From assembly GCA_030323885.1 (NCBI GenBank), contig CM059199.1, positions 34,418,590 through 34,482,589 of the forward strand: 64,000 nt of DNA, written 5' to 3'. The DNA is from Branchipolynoe longqiensis. Taxonomy: Eukaryota; Annelida; Polychaeta; Phyllodocida; Polynoidae. Positions 1 to 11,163 of the stretch are shown piece after piece (within the stretch, counting starts at the first letter, position 1; each line of letters opens with the position of its first letter). A program made the translations under genes and the position numbers. The notes under the pieces are model-generated. The model had not been told where the DNA came from, did no database searches, and saw only the letters and a list, made by a program, of their open reading frames with translations.

Positions 1-818
1 TGCATAGATGATTTCCACCATCAACCCGCACTCTGGTGTTAATTGTATAAACTAATACTGTGGATAGAAGGTTCTTGTCCAGAGCTCATGAAAATGGCTG
101 CATAGATGATTTCCACCATCAACCCGCCCTCTGGTGGCAATGGTATAAACTAATACTGTGGATAGCAGCATCTTGTCCAGAGCTCAGGAAAATGGTTGCA
201 TAGATGATTTCCACCATCAACCCGCCCTCTGGCGGCAATGGTATAAACTAATACTGTGGATATTGTCCAAAATGTCTCATGCAAATGGCTCCATATATGA
301 CTTCCACCATCAACCCACCCTATGTGGCAATGGTATAAACTAATACTGTGGATATCAGCTTCTTGTCCAGAGCTCATGGAAATGGTTGCATAGCTGATTT
401 CCACAATCATCCCGCCCTCTGGTGGCAATGGCATAAACTAATACTGTGGATATTGTCCAAAATGTCTCATGCAAATGGCTCCATATATGACTTCCACCAT
501 CAACCCACCCTCTGGTGGCAATGGAATAAACTAATACTGTGGGCATCAGCTTCTTGTCGAGAGCTCATGGAAATGGTTGCAGAGCTGATTTCCACAATCA
601 TCCCGCCCTCTGGTGGCAATGGTATAAACTAATACTGTGGATATTGTCCAAAATGTCTCATGCAAATGGCTGCATATATGATTTCCACCATCAACCCGCC
701 CTCTGTGGCAATGGTATAAACTAATACTGTGGATATCAGCTTCTTGTCCAGAGCTCATGAAAATGGTTACATAGATGATTTCCACAATCAACCCGCCCTC
801 TGGTGGCAGTGTGAGGAA
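1..818. repeat. Satellite array, ~95-bp monomers in ~191-bp dimers
   Basis: About nine monomers share the block TGATTTCCACCATCAACCC and a TGGTATAAACTAATACTGTG block. From about 160 onward two types alternate: type a carries CAGCTTCTTGTCCAGAGCTC, type b carries TTGTCCAAAATGTCTCATG. Equivalent type-a points fall at 348, 539 and 729, so the higher-order unit is 190-191 bp. The array is cut by the window start. Open frames on both strands are a by-product of the repeat. Confidence 0.9.
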
Positions 819-2485
819 CGAATAAGTGGAGTAGCAGACCTCTGTATAGCATCGCTTTGTAAAAATATACGGATTTTCAGTTTAGAATTATATAGTGGCA
901 GGGAGCATCTTTATTAGTGCATGACAGAGGGGGACAAGGTTATGTAAACTAAAAAGCAATGATGCCTAATCACAGTATGATATGATAATAGACTATGTGA
1001 AATATATGTTCATGCATGCTGCCTAAGATTAAGAAGGAGCTGTGTTCTAGGGGAAACTGCCCAAGGGGTGGAAATTTCCTATGTGTAGTTCTAGGCATGT
1101 ACCATCACCAAGGAGGGACGTTCTTGGTCTATATATATGGATATATATATATGAATGTAACTGTATCCAACTGCTGGTTCACCCCTGTGACCATAAGGGA
1201 GACCCAACCTCAGCCTCATTTGAATATACACTCGGGGCGGCAACTGCAGCTGAATAGGGTGGTAGCCAGCTCCACTGGGGGTTTGGGCTCCCACCCCAGC
1301 TGTGGGGCCACCTGAGTGGCTGACGGTGGGACTGGTCAGTCACCTACACTGCCTTGACTTACTGACCACACTAAATATAGGAGATGCACCGCATTTATGT
1401 AAATAAAGGATCGATGCTCCAGGCATCCTGGACACCGGCACTCTAGTCCTGGCTCTTGAGTGAAGCACACATACTTTTGAGCAGGAACCCCAGACACTCT
1501 GTCTGATGCTACCTAAATTCACCTATTCAAATTGAGTGTATCCACAGCCATAGGACTCCACAGCCATAGGACTCCTGTCCCTGTGGGCACTGCTTTCAGT
1601 ATACAAGCTAAGTGGTAATGAGAACTAGTGTGGACAGAAGGTGAGGAGTGAGGGTGCTAGGTCACATGTAGGGGAATGGACAAGAGTTGCTGTGCAATAA
1701 AGCACAACTTATTCACTGTTCATTTGTGTGACTAGTTTTCCTTCCTCTTTTCAGTACTGATTCATGAGTTGGTTTGATTAGGCTAATTGCATCACAGGTG
1801 ATATGAAGGGGAGAGTTTTGTAGTCTCATGGGGTGCTCACAGCGGCCGAGCATCCGTGTTTCTATAGCTTGATAAAAAAGGTCTCCTGGAGATTTATTTG
1901 CAACCAACTTTCCCAGGAAAAAAACTGATATTGTGGATATCATGTCACTGCTAAGGCTCTAAGGAAAATGCACTTTCATTGTAGATACTATGGTCCTGCT
2001 CAGGTTCTAATGAAATTGTACCACGATGCGACAAAGACTGCTTTCATTACTTGACTGCCGCTCTCCATTTAGCTCCCTGCTGTGAGAGTTGCGTCCATGA
2101 GTCGGTCTTAATGTCTCTCAGCTTCAGGTTTCCGTGATGGTAACATTTCATGAAAGCTGCCTGCAAAAGTGTTGAAGTGCTGCTGGCTTTTGCAAGTTAC
2201 CAGCGGCACTCTCTCGGGGAGAAAATAGAGGTTTCACACCAGTAAGAACATGTCAAGACAGGTGCAAAACTATTTGTCCCTGCAGTGGCTGGTCAGGAGG
2301 TGTTGGGAGTTCCATACATCAACCACCCTTAATGCTGCCACAGTGACATGGTTTTCTGTTTAGGGTTTGCTCCCTTAGCCTTCAGTTCTGTCAAGAACCT
2401 GTACCACAAGGCAGCGGTTTACAACTCTGCAGGGCAGGGGCGTTAAACTCCCTGAGGTATTGCTATACCTGCATACCTACCTGTT
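819..2485. other. No gene seen
   Basis: Mostly single-copy-looking sequence. It holds a short TA-rich run near 1129-1152 and a 17-bp direct duplication at 1542-1575 (CCACAGCCATAGGACT twice). Open frames are short and show no recognisable domain. Confidence 0.6.
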
Positions 2486-2686
2486 ATCAGCGTACTCATA
2501 TATCTATACATAGATATAGTTATATATATATTATATGTAGGTGTACATATACACAAATAGATATATTATATTTAGATAATAGATATATTATATATATATT
2601 ATAGACATCTACCGATATACATATACATATACATATATATATATATATATATTTATATACAGATATATATATATATATTCTCTTTG
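2486..2686. repeat. AT-rich microsatellite (TA/TATG-like)
   Basis: Long runs of TATA with ACATATAC interruptions. Confidence 0.9.
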
Positions 2687-3400
2687 CGCTAATATTACAG
2701 CGAAACGAAATGCGTCATCATGTTGTAAATTTCTTTTGTCTCCTTTCTGAAATATAATGGCCGTGGCCTGTTAATAGTTATGGACTGGTGAGTAAGCTAC
2801 TTCAATGATTAAGCCTGAGCCCCCGCCATGCTAGCTAACCCCAGTGAAGGTGCGGTGTAAAGTATTGATGGAGGTCCCCAGAAGGGGTGGGAGGGGCGTG
2901 GGAGAGGGGGGGGGGGGGGGAGGAGCTTAGGGGGTGGGGGAGTGGCCGGGTGGGGAGGGGGTGGAGGCCGGAGGGATATGGGCGGAATGCCTCGGGGTAG
3001 AGACGGATACCTGATTAACCCCTTACTAGTAATGTTGGGGTTTTACGACCTAACAACACTCAATGTCATATTTGGACAGGGTCTGTAATTTTAACTTCAC
3101 GGCGCAATAATTGGCAATAATAGTTAATTAACATTAGGGCGGGTTACTCCCATGTAGCATGTGTATGTGTTGCATTTAATCATCCACTTAAACTCACTTT
3201 TAAATGGATTGATTGGTGGTTTCTTTACACCATGCCGACAGCAGAGGTAATATTCATGGTGAGAATTGTTTGTTTTTCATTCCACCATCATCTTTACAGA
3301 CTGCAAAAGCGTACAATCAAGTATGTGTCAATAGACACTATGAATTTAAAAACCTCACAATTATATCATTTGTGGCCAAGGGAAATCAAATTCTAGATAA
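2687..3400. other. No gene seen; G-rich tract
   Basis: A strand-biased G-rich stretch lies at about 2881-2990 with a run of more than 12 G near 2910. The rest is unremarkable and AT-rich. Confidence 0.6.
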
Positions 3401-3401
3401 A

Positions 3402-3713
3402 AGTGTGGCGGAGTGGTTAGAGTGTCTGACTTTTTTCTAGGTCAGACTCGTAATCTAAGGGCCGGCGGTTCGATTCCCCATGCCCCCAGCTCTGCCAATT
3501 TGGATTTCCACTGCTGTGTATAACTTACAGCGTCATCAAAGGCCGGTTGCTCTCATACCATGTCTATGTGGTGTGGGAGGTTAAAAATCCCTTGGGTCGG
3601 TAACAGTGTAGGCTCGGGCTTTCTATCGACCAGCAGTGGAGTGGGGAAGACCAGTCGTCTGTGACTGGAATTTCCCCTGATTGGGACAACTAATGTACCA
3701 AAAAAAAGAAAAT
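3402..3713 (+). mobile_element. SINE-B1 (tRNA-like head h3 + tail alpha)
   Basis: The head has an A box-like TGGCGGAGTGGTTAGAGTG and a B box-like GGTTCGATTCCCC, with TTTTTT between them inside a GTCTGAC/GTCAGAC stem. The body runs from GCCAATTTGGATTTCCAC to CTTTCTATCGA, then switches to tail alpha (CAGTGGAGTGGGGAAGACCA ... ATTTCCCCTG). It ends in an A-rich tract. Pol III SINE architecture is established knowledge; the family name is local. Confidence 0.85.
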
Positions 3714-3977
3714 GAGAGACAAATAAGTGATCACACTTCCTGTCTACCATTCGCTATATCGCTATATCGAAAGGTCATTCATTGATCAGATACATTTAAT
3801 AGACTATATCAAGTGGTACAGACTAGCTGTCCTTAAAAAGACTGAAAGGTTTTCTTGTTTTACTTTAGTGAAAATGTAAACTTTTAAAGTTGTATGGTAT
3901 TTGTTGGCTTCCTGATTATTTGATGGTGATGTTCAGAGGGGAGATCCCCCGTAGCATCCTCGACCTTTACCGGATCA

Positions 3978-4280
3978 TGACCGGACGCGTTGGCCCAATC
4001 GGTTGAGTGTAGGCTTCCCGTATGGAAGGTCGGGACTTCGAATCCCAGCTGAGTCAAACCAATGTCAATCAATGTTGATATTTGTCGCTACCTATCCTGG
4101 CGCTCGGTATTAATAGGATAGGACAAGGACTGGTTTGCACAGGATCAGGAAAATGTGGCTGTGTGGGATAGCAGGGCATGGTGCCTGCGACCTGGTCTCC
4201 CAGTGGGGCAGGACTATAAAATCACCATGAGTGTGCACTGTCACAAGTCGGTACCCGTCCTGATATGACCTTACATTCAT
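3978..4280 (+). mobile_element. SINE-A (h1 head + beta body), nearly full length
   Basis: The tRNA-like head GGCCCAATCGGTTGAGTG ... is followed by the beta body (GGATAGGACAAGGACTGG ... CCGTCCTGATATGACCTT). It is followed within 10 bp by an opposite-strand copy, giving an inverted pair. Confidence 0.85.
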
Positions 4281-4286
4281 TCGTTA

Positions 4287-4602
4287 TTGGAATGTTATGA
4301 CCTGGCAACATCCAAGGTCAGATCAGGATGGATACCGACTTTTGACAGTGTGCACTCACGTCGACTTTATAATGATGTGCCACTGGGAAATCAGGCCGCC
4401 AGTACTATTACCCAACATCCCTCTCAGTCATATTATCCCAAAACTTAGCTACCAAATCATTGCCCTGTCCTATTAATGCAGAGCACCAAACTAGGAAGTG
4501 ACAAGTATAAATTGTCTAAGTCATTGGTTTGATTCAACCATGAATCGAACTCCCGATCTCCCGCAGGGGAAACTTGTGCTCTTCTCATTCGGGCAGTGCA
4601 CC
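4287..4602 (-). mobile_element. SINE-A (h1 + beta), inverted partner
   Basis: It reads on the minus strand from its tail (GACCTGGCAACATCCAAGG on +) to a tRNA-like head (GAACTCCCGATCTCCCGC on +). It is diverged, with several small changes in the central body. Confidence 0.85.
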
Positions 4603-4604
4603 CG

Positions 4605-4892
4605 GTATATGACCTTAGATATTGCTAGACATTAAACAACAACCGGGCGCATCACTACCTAGCCCGGCGCTCAGCATTAATAGGATAGGGCAGGACTGGT
4701 TAGCTCAGTGTCAGGATAATGTGACTCATTGGGATATCGGGTCATGGTGCTGGAGGCCTGATTTCCCACTGCGGCAGCACTATAAAGTCACCATCAGTGT
4801 GCCCTGTCACAAGTTGGTACCTGTCCTGATATGACCTTAGATGTTGCCAGGATGCAAAACTCCAACAAACAAAAAACATTAAACAACAAGCA
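4605..4892 (+). mobile_element. SINE-A tail remnant followed by a headless SINE-A
   Basis: Positions 4605-4650 match only the last ~45 bp of the beta body. Positions 4652-4892 are a second copy that starts in the body after the tRNA-like head and ends in an A/C-rich tail. Both look 5'-truncated, as expected of retroposed copies. Confidence 0.75.
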
Positions 4893-5227
4893 AGAAACCA
4901 GATACCGGAACCTGACGATGTTGAACCGGTTCCCAGTTCCTTTGCCGTCAGCTGGTTCTCAGGTCCAGCGTTCAGCTATTAGATCCGCTGAACTAGCGCC
5001 ACCTTGGAGGACATTGATCCGCTAACTATTGACCCATTTCTGTCTTGGTGCTAGTCTAATTCCGACTGGGAATCCATTCCGTGGTTCGGTGCTAAGCGCG
5101 TCTATTAGTGAGTGGTTTAGAAACTGTGCGGAGTGTAGTGTTCTCCTGCTTGGTGGGTCTGCAGGTAGGAGCTACATGTACATTTCATCACTGGTTTTGA
5201 TAAAAAAAGTTGATAGCATATACCAAT
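4893..5227. other. No gene seen
   Basis: Moderately GC-rich sequence with no recognised repeat or frame. Confidence 0.5.
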
Positions 5228-5658
5228 GGCCCTGCCACATTACAATGCTTCTCGCCGGCGTGCCGCCAACACGCAAAAATGTCGAGAAACGTCAAACTTT
5301 TCAGCGCGGTGGGAAAAAGTTTGACATCAGCACAACATGTTGGTAGCGCAACGTGTGGGAATGACCCTCCCGCACGCGAGGCATATGCCTAGCGTTCGCA
5401 TAACGTTATTCCATCGCATTTAGCGTATTTCGACGTGCCTCTAACATCCCCATAATGTTAGCACCCACATGTTGGCACACGTCAAAAGTTTTCTGCAAGC
5501 ACAAAACTTTCAATGCACCACGACGTGGGCCGCCCATCCTTGCTGACCGTCGCCGCACCTAACACGCAAGTAACACTTCCTGACGTGTCCCGACGTTCTG
5601 CCCAAAAATCACATATGTTGCCACGCGTTGGCGAGAAGTTTTGCAATGTGACAGGGCT
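5228..5658. mobile_element. TIR-2 element, non-autonomous DNA transposon candidate
   Basis: The left end GGCCCTGCCACATTACAATG and the right end (reverse complement AGCCCTGTCACATTGCAAAA) are inverted repeats, and the match continues into CTTCTCGCC. The interior is rich in CG and short CACGTTGG-like motifs with no transposase frame. No clear target duplication is visible. The superfamily is not assigned. Confidence 0.7.
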
Positions 5659-5676
5659 ATTACCAGAGAGTGATAG

Positions 5677-5990
5677 TCGATTGGTTGGTTTATGTCCTGG
5701 CAACATCTAAGTTCATATCAGGATGGGTACCAACTTGTGACAGTGCACACTCATGGCGACAGTAGTACTGCCCCACTGAGAAATCAGGCCGCCGGCACTG
5801 TGACACGATATCCCACTCAGTCACATTATCCTGACAGTGAGCTAACCAGTCCTAGCCCTATCCTATTAATGCCAAGTGCCAGGCTATTAAACGACAAGTA
5901 TAAGTCACTGGTTTGACTCGACCAGGAACTGAACTCCCGATCTCCCGCAAGGAGGCCCATGCTTCACTAAGTAGACCATCGATTTGGATC
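5677..5990 (-). mobile_element. SINE-A (h1 + beta)
   Basis: The minus-strand copy begins directly after TIR-2 with its tail on the left (GGTTTATGTCCTGGCAACATC on + in part). The head near 5920-5985 is diverged. Confidence 0.8.
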
Positions 5991-6649
5991 ACCCACCCTG
6001 CGACGGTGGCCCGGAGGACCAACACGGCGCCCATGGCCCTGTTGCCAATGACACCGGATCCGACTTTGCTCTCCGGTCGAAGTACAGGACTGTGGGCCCC
6101 AAGAACGCATTGCCACCTGCTGGGCCACTGCCGCACCATGCCACCATGCCAGCACCGCACCAACGCCGCAAAGAGCCCCCAGCCCCCCCCCCCCCTTACC
6201 ACCCCACAAGTAGAAGAGCTGCAAGAACAAAGGAGGAAAAAAATGCACAAAAAACAAAACTACCAGAAACGGGCCATTTCAACGGCGCCGTTTAACAATG
6301 CTGCAGTCCTGCAGCCTATGACCGCTTGGTCACGACACCCCCCCATAACTAAGCCATTGACACTTCTTGAAAAGCCAGCCATGTGGCCATTCTGCACCCC
6401 TTTTTGTATTCCACATGCTGCACCATGTACAATTAGATGTATCCAGGCACTGTAACCCCATTAGATCGGATAGTAGCTTCAGGGCTATACAGCACTTATG
6501 ACATATCATCCTGGTCACGGCACCAGTGTTATTCGGGATGATGGAAGGAAGGGACTGGGTCTCATATTATTTAATGTGGTGTATAGAATAACATGTCAGT
6601 GATAATTAATGCACTGGTCTTCCAGCCCTTAAAGTAAAGCTTGTTCTAT
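5991..6649. other. GC-rich stretch, no supported gene
   Basis: 5991-6240 is GC-rich with a C run at about 6185-6198. An open frame covers 5913-6455 on +, but it starts inside a SINE and crosses the C run, so I do not call it a gene. Confidence 0.5.
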
Positions 6650-6975
6650 TTAACGATGCCTCAAGAGCAAATTTATGATGTTATCGTATCATCGGCTATT
6701 GGACGTCAAACATCTGATATTTCTTTGTAGGAAACCCACTGCCGCCACAGAGGCTACTCTTTCCGATAAGCAGCAAGGGGTCTTTTATAAGCAATTTCCC
6801 ACAGACAGGACAAGACATACCATTTGTGTTGCTTATTTACTTGCACTCAAGCAAAAATGAAAGGCAAATAAGTGTTCACTCTTCCTGTCTACCATTCGCT
6901 ATTTCGCTATTTTGCATACCTTTGATGAACCAGCTGTGGACCACTGGTTCGAACGGAAAATAGCCCAAGCTGCAA
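6650..6975 (+). mobile_element. Dispersed repeat resembling a common mollusc repeat
   Basis: It carries the ordered blocks TAACGATGCC, ATCGGCTATTGGACGTC, CAGCAAGGGGTCTTTTATA, CCCACAGACAGGACA and GATGAACCAGCTGTGGACC. From memory, unchecked, this block order recurs in many mollusc sequences. A partial copy is at 54590-54695 and a fragment at 34318-34378. Confidence 0.6.
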
Positions 6976-7172
6976 ATGAGTCCACTGAGAAGGATCAATC
7001 TGATGACAGACAATGACATCATTTTGAGGCAGTATAGATACTCATATTAGGATTAACAACTATACTACATTTACCTTGTACAGGGTTCAGGTCATGGCAA
7101 CCAGCTTCATGGAGGGGGGGGGGGGGGGGGGGAGGGTGTCACGAAAATGGGAAATATTGTGCCTATCAATCT
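6972..7172 (-). mobile_element. SINE-D-related composite fragment
   Basis: Positions 6975-7050 match the block after the SINE-D at 58514-58590 (GTCCACTGAGAAGGATCA ... GGCAGTATA). Positions 7051-7172 are the reverse complement of the long tail of the SINE-D at 58242-58350 (GGGTTCAGGTCATGGCAACC on +), including a long G run where that copy has a shorter C run. Confidence 0.6.
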
Positions 7173-7874
7173 GTTTAAACACATTGAACATTATATAAGA
7201 CAGACAAAATGTCTTGTTGGCTATAAACTTTGCTTGTTTTATAAGAGAAAATGTGTAACCCACAATGATTGTTTGAGTTCCCCCGGGTATACATCTTTTG
7301 AATGAACCACAGTGACTGGTGATGTACATTATACAGCAGAAGCCACTCCCTTAATTCTACAGGATCGGTGCTGTGACTCATACAGCACCGACCAAACTGA
7401 GATTGTTTAGAATGTCAATTCCAATAGTAAGATGGCTGGAAGACCAGTGCTTCGGCACTGACAAATGTCATATTCAGATGAATAAATACTTTACCAAAAA
7501 AAAGAAAAAAAAAGAAAAAAGAATGAGCGCTAGGACGGTGAACCAGTTGTCAGAGTCACTAATAAGAAGTAAATTAACGCTGCATTCAACCCCTACAAGT
7601 AGATATGATGGAGGGAGGGAGGGAGGGTGAGTGAAAATGACGTTTATTCTGGGGTGACTGGGAGCAGTGACCGGTTTTTGCAGTGAACCCATTTGGTCTG
7701 CAGGTCGTCAATATGTTGCAGCCTAGTTCACAAATGACTATCGTTGGCAGGCAAACATGTCCAGTTATTTGACTAGTTAGGTAAGCTGATGCCATCAACT
7801 TACCCAACAATATCTGTGCATGTGGCACTTTATCTGAGAAGCTGCTGACTGGGTGGGATGCATGAATGTGTAAG
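7173..7874. other. No gene seen; A-rich and GGGA-rich low complexity
   Basis: There is an A-rich run at 7495-7521 and a GGGAGGGA run near 7611-7628. Short frames show no domain. Confidence 0.55.
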
Positions 7875-8177
7875 AGCGCCGGCTTTCCATTCTGGAGGTC
7901 ATACCCTTGAACACCGGCTAAGTCAAACAAAAGACTTACCAAATTGATACTTGTCACTACCTAGCCTGGCATTTGATATTAACCTGAAAGGACAAGGACT
8001 GGTTTTCTCAGTATTACTATTAGGATAGTGTGATTGAGTGGGATAGTGCATCATAGTACAAGTGGTCCAGTGGTCGAATAGGGTAAGACAATAAAGGCAG
8101 CATGAGTGTGCACTGTCCCAAGTCGGTACCAATCCTGGTATGACCGTAGATGTTGCCAGGATGTAAAACCCTAACAA
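7875..8177 (+). mobile_element. SINE-A (diverged)
   Basis: The head is eroded, but the beta body is recognisable (TACCTAGCCTGGCATTTG ... GACCGTAGATGTTGCCAGG) and ends near 8175. Confidence 0.75.
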
Positions 8178-8249
8178 AGAACATTTAATGTAGAGCTGAT
8201 TTCAGATGGAATAGAGGAATAGAGGAATAATTGAATCGGATCGACAATA

Positions 8250-8450
8250 TTGTAGTGATCTCTCAGGCAAGGAGCCGTATAGACAGTTAGGCGTGGATAG
8301 TGGGGTGACATCAGGGAGCCTAGGTGGTGTAATGGTTAGCACACTGGGCCGTAATGTAAGAGGTGTGGATTCGATTCCCGCTCCAAGCGCAATATGCCCC
8401 ATTTCCATCACCCCCACGACAATATGTACGACCATATGTAGAGTGCCCTT
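8250..8450 (+). mobile_element. SINE-D
   Basis: A conserved upstream block (CTCTCAGGCAAGGAGCCGTA ... GGGAGCCTAGG) precedes a tRNA-like part with GTGTAATGGTTAGCACAC and GATTCGATTCCCG. A tail similar to CCCATTTCCATCACCC follows. In the best copy (58446-58517) GCCTA and TAGGC could form an acceptor stem. Confidence 0.7.
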
Positions 8451-8633
8451 AGAAAGGAGCCAGCATGCACAACAAAGAGAGAACATCACACTGCCCGGGT
8501 ATTCCCAGCTTAGGACTATCCTGTTTAACACTGGTTTATTCACCGTAGCTACAAATCCGTTTTATTCAGAATTAGTTCACAATATTTCATTACTTCAGTA
8601 TACTCCTGACAATGCCGGTTTATCATCCTGGTT

Positions 8634-9062
8634 CTAATCGATTAACACGACCCGGGTGACTCGGGTCACCCGAGTCGTCAGAATTTCAAATCAAACAATG
8701 CGAGTAGAGTCGACAAATACACGTGCCGTGTGCAAAATGATCCGAACCAAGTAACCCACCTCGTAGCTGGGGTTGGCTACGAGTGACGACATCACATTTG
8801 CGCTGGTACCATCCTGCAGGATAACAGCTACCAGTACCAGTCATACATCTTTTTTTTAAAGAATAACTTAGATTAATGAAATGGAAATATAGCTAAACTA
8901 GGCCATAATAAAATACTAGTTTTATCGGTTATTAAAAAAAACTAAATTGTTTCCACCCAATCGCGGAGAAGCGTATTAGATTATTCGACCCGAGTCTGTA
9001 GGATGTGCGCATGCGCCATAAAGTGGCTCGGGTGACCCGAGATGATTAATCGATTATGCCCC
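8634..9062. mobile_element. TIR-1 element
   Basis: The ends CTAATCGATTAACACGACCC and (reverse complement) CATAATCGATTAATCATCTC are inverted repeats. Inside both lie self-complementary CGGGTGACCCGAG motifs. About 430 bp with no coding frame. Other copies are at 34857-35035, 57679-58131 and 63117-63567. Confidence 0.85.
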
Positions 9063-9105
9063 CTATGTCTAACGGAATATTTAAAGATCTGCACGTCTAG
9101 TAATG

Positions 9106-9368
9106 TGACCAGACGCGGTGGTTGCATGGCTAAGAGCACTGGCTTCCAGTATGGAGGGTCGGGGGTTTGAAATCGGCTGAGTCAAAGCAATGACTTATAA
9201 AATTGATACTTGTCGCTAGCTACCATGGCACTTTTACATTCGTAGGAATGGGCAAGAGCTGGTTTGCTCAGTGTCAGGATAATGTGACTGAGTGGGATAT
9301 GGGCTCATGAAGCTGATGGGCTGCTCTCTTAGTGGGGTAGCACGATAAAGTCGCCATAAGTGAATTCC
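9106..9368 (+). mobile_element. SINE-A (h1 + beta), 3' truncated
   Basis: The head GCATGGCTAAGAGCACTGGC and body run to GATAAAGTCGCCATAAGTG, then stop abruptly before the usual tail. Confidence 0.8.
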
Positions 9369-9453
9369 TAAATAGATTGAAATTTCGACTTATAGTAAAA
9401 TGTCAAAACCGTTTAAGAGAAAAAAAACTAATTCATCAAATGGTTATTCCAGG

Positions 9454-9710
9454 CTTAGTATATATGTATATATATTTATATATATATATATACATATAAA
9501 TATACATATATAACACCTCTCTAACCGACCCCCTCCACAAATCGACCACTCCCCTATATCGATCGCTTTATTAGTGTCCCAAACGATCGCCCATACAATA
9601 CCATTGTAACCGTAACAAACTCCCTACGCCGACCCCCTCCCTAAATGGACCACTTAAAGTCGGTCCCATGGTCCGTCGATTTAAAGAAGTTCTATATATA
9701 TAAATATATA
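9454..9710. repeat. TA microsatellite and possible TIR-like fragment
   Basis: 9457-9512 is a TATA-rich microsatellite. 9513-9700 has recurring CGACCCCCTCC and GACCACT motifs and a GTCGGTCCCATGGTCCGTCG near-palindrome, as in many small DNA transposons. I cannot define its ends. Confidence 0.4.
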
Positions 9711-9717
9711 TATTGTG

Positions 9718-9915
9718 GGATATATTAGTTAGTAAGCGGGGGGAAATTTCAATCGTGGAAAATTCATCTTCCTCATTCCACTGCGTCTTGCCCTATCCTA
9801 GTCATGCCGAATATCAAACTAAGTAGCAACAAATAGAATTTGTACGTCACTAGTTTGACTAGAACAAGGTTCGAAAACACGAGGTTGAATCCCACGACCT
9901 ACCAAAAATCGATTT
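9718..9915 (-). mobile_element. SINE-C (h2 + alpha), diverged
   Basis: The plus strand shows GGGGGAAATTTCAATCGTGG then CTTGCCCTATCCTAGTC and a B box remnant GGTTCGAAAACAC. This is the tail alpha, A-type body and h2 order reversed. Confidence 0.65.
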
Positions 9916-9939
9916 TTTTTTGTTTGTGTTTGTTGTTGT

Positions 9940-10203
9940 TGTACTTCCTAGCAACATCTACGGTCATGTCAGGACGGGTACTGACTTGTGACAGTGTGCG
10001 CTCATGACGACTCAGTCAGATTATCCTGCCACTGAGCCAACCAGTCCCTGCCCTATCCTATTTATGATGAGTGCCTGGCTAGGAAGCGACAAGTATCAAT
10101 TTTTTAGGTCATTGGTTTGACTCGACCAGGGTTCGAACCCACGACCCCACGATCTACCAGCACGGGAGACGGACGATCTAACTCATTCGGCCATCCAGTC
10201 TGG
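9940..10203 (-). mobile_element. SINE-A (h2 + beta), internally deleted
   Basis: Tail and head are complete, but the middle of the beta body is missing between CATGACGACT and CAGTCAGATTATCC. The head reads CCAGACTGGATGGCCGAATG on minus. Confidence 0.85.
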
Positions 10204-10254
10204 GTTTTCAATTCCTCAGACCTTTGCGCAGCAGAGGTCAATAGTTTAATTTTC

Positions 10255-10485
10255 TTTTTTTTTTGGTCCATTCGTTGTTTAAGGAGGGGAAATTTCAATC
10301 AGAGACGACTGGTCTTCCTCATTCCACTGCTGGTCTATAGAAAGCCCGAGCCTACACTTTTACTGACCCAAGGGATTTTTAACGTCCCACACCACATAGA
10401 CATGGTATGAGAGCAACCGGCCTTTGATGATGCTGTAAGTTATACACAGCGGTGGAAATCCAAATTGGCAGAGCTGGGGGCATTG
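10255..10485 (-). mobile_element. SINE-B1 (tail alpha + body), head missing
   Basis: On + it starts with TTTTTTGGTCCATTCG, then tail alpha and the B body to GGCAGAGCTGGGGGCA. The tRNA-like head is absent and is replaced by unrelated DNA. Confidence 0.8.
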
Positions 10486-10687
10486 ACTCCATATCGGGCA
10501 ATAACTCGTTATTCTATTCAGATATGCAGCTTCATGCTCGTGTGAGCCACATGCTCCCCACGGAGCTGCTGGGTAATTTATACCGGAAGTGGGTGCATAT
10601 ATCAACGCCCTCCTGCATACAGCTCAGTATCTGGGTTACAGGGAATATTCCCCAAACAGACGATGTGCACTGCTAACTCGTCAACAG

Positions 10688-11010
10688 ACTGGATGGCCGA
10701 ATGAGTTAGAGCGTCCATCTCCCTTGTTGGTAGATCGTGGGTTCGAACCCTGGTCGAGTCAAACCAATGACTTAAAAAATTGATACTTGTCGGTTCCTAG
10801 CCAGGCACTTGGCATTATTAGGATAGGACAAGGACTGGTTGGCTCAGGGTCAGGATAATGTGACTGAGTGGGATATCAGGTCATGGTGATGGCCGCCTGA
10901 TCTTCCAGTGGGGCAGCACTATAAAGTTGCCATGAGTGCGCGCTGTCACAAGTCGGTACCCGTCCTGATATGACCTTAGATGTTGCTAGGACGTAAAACA
11001 ACAACAAACA
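10688..11010 (+). mobile_element. SINE-A (h2 + beta), full length
   Basis: Clean copy: head GGATGGCCGAATGAGTTAGA, B box GGGTTCGAACCCTGG, body, then CAACAACAAACAAACAAG tail. One of the best copies for defining h2 + beta. Confidence 0.9.
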
Positions 11011-11163
11011 AACAAGCTAACTTGTCCTTTGACATCAGTGCAAGACCTGATGTGAAAAGCAAATTGGTATGCACAATTACCATATTGCGCAGAAAGCCAT
11101 GAAATCTTAATTTAATCAAATGTGTTTGAGCATTTAATGGTATTCAATGTTGATGAAAAAGCC

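Noticed and set aside
5913..6455. 180-residue frame
   Set aside because: It begins inside a SINE-A and crosses a C run; composition follows GC content.
8320..8396. Functional tRNA gene
   Set aside because: The stems are imperfect and the same unit recurs with conserved non-tRNA flanks, so it is a SINE-D.
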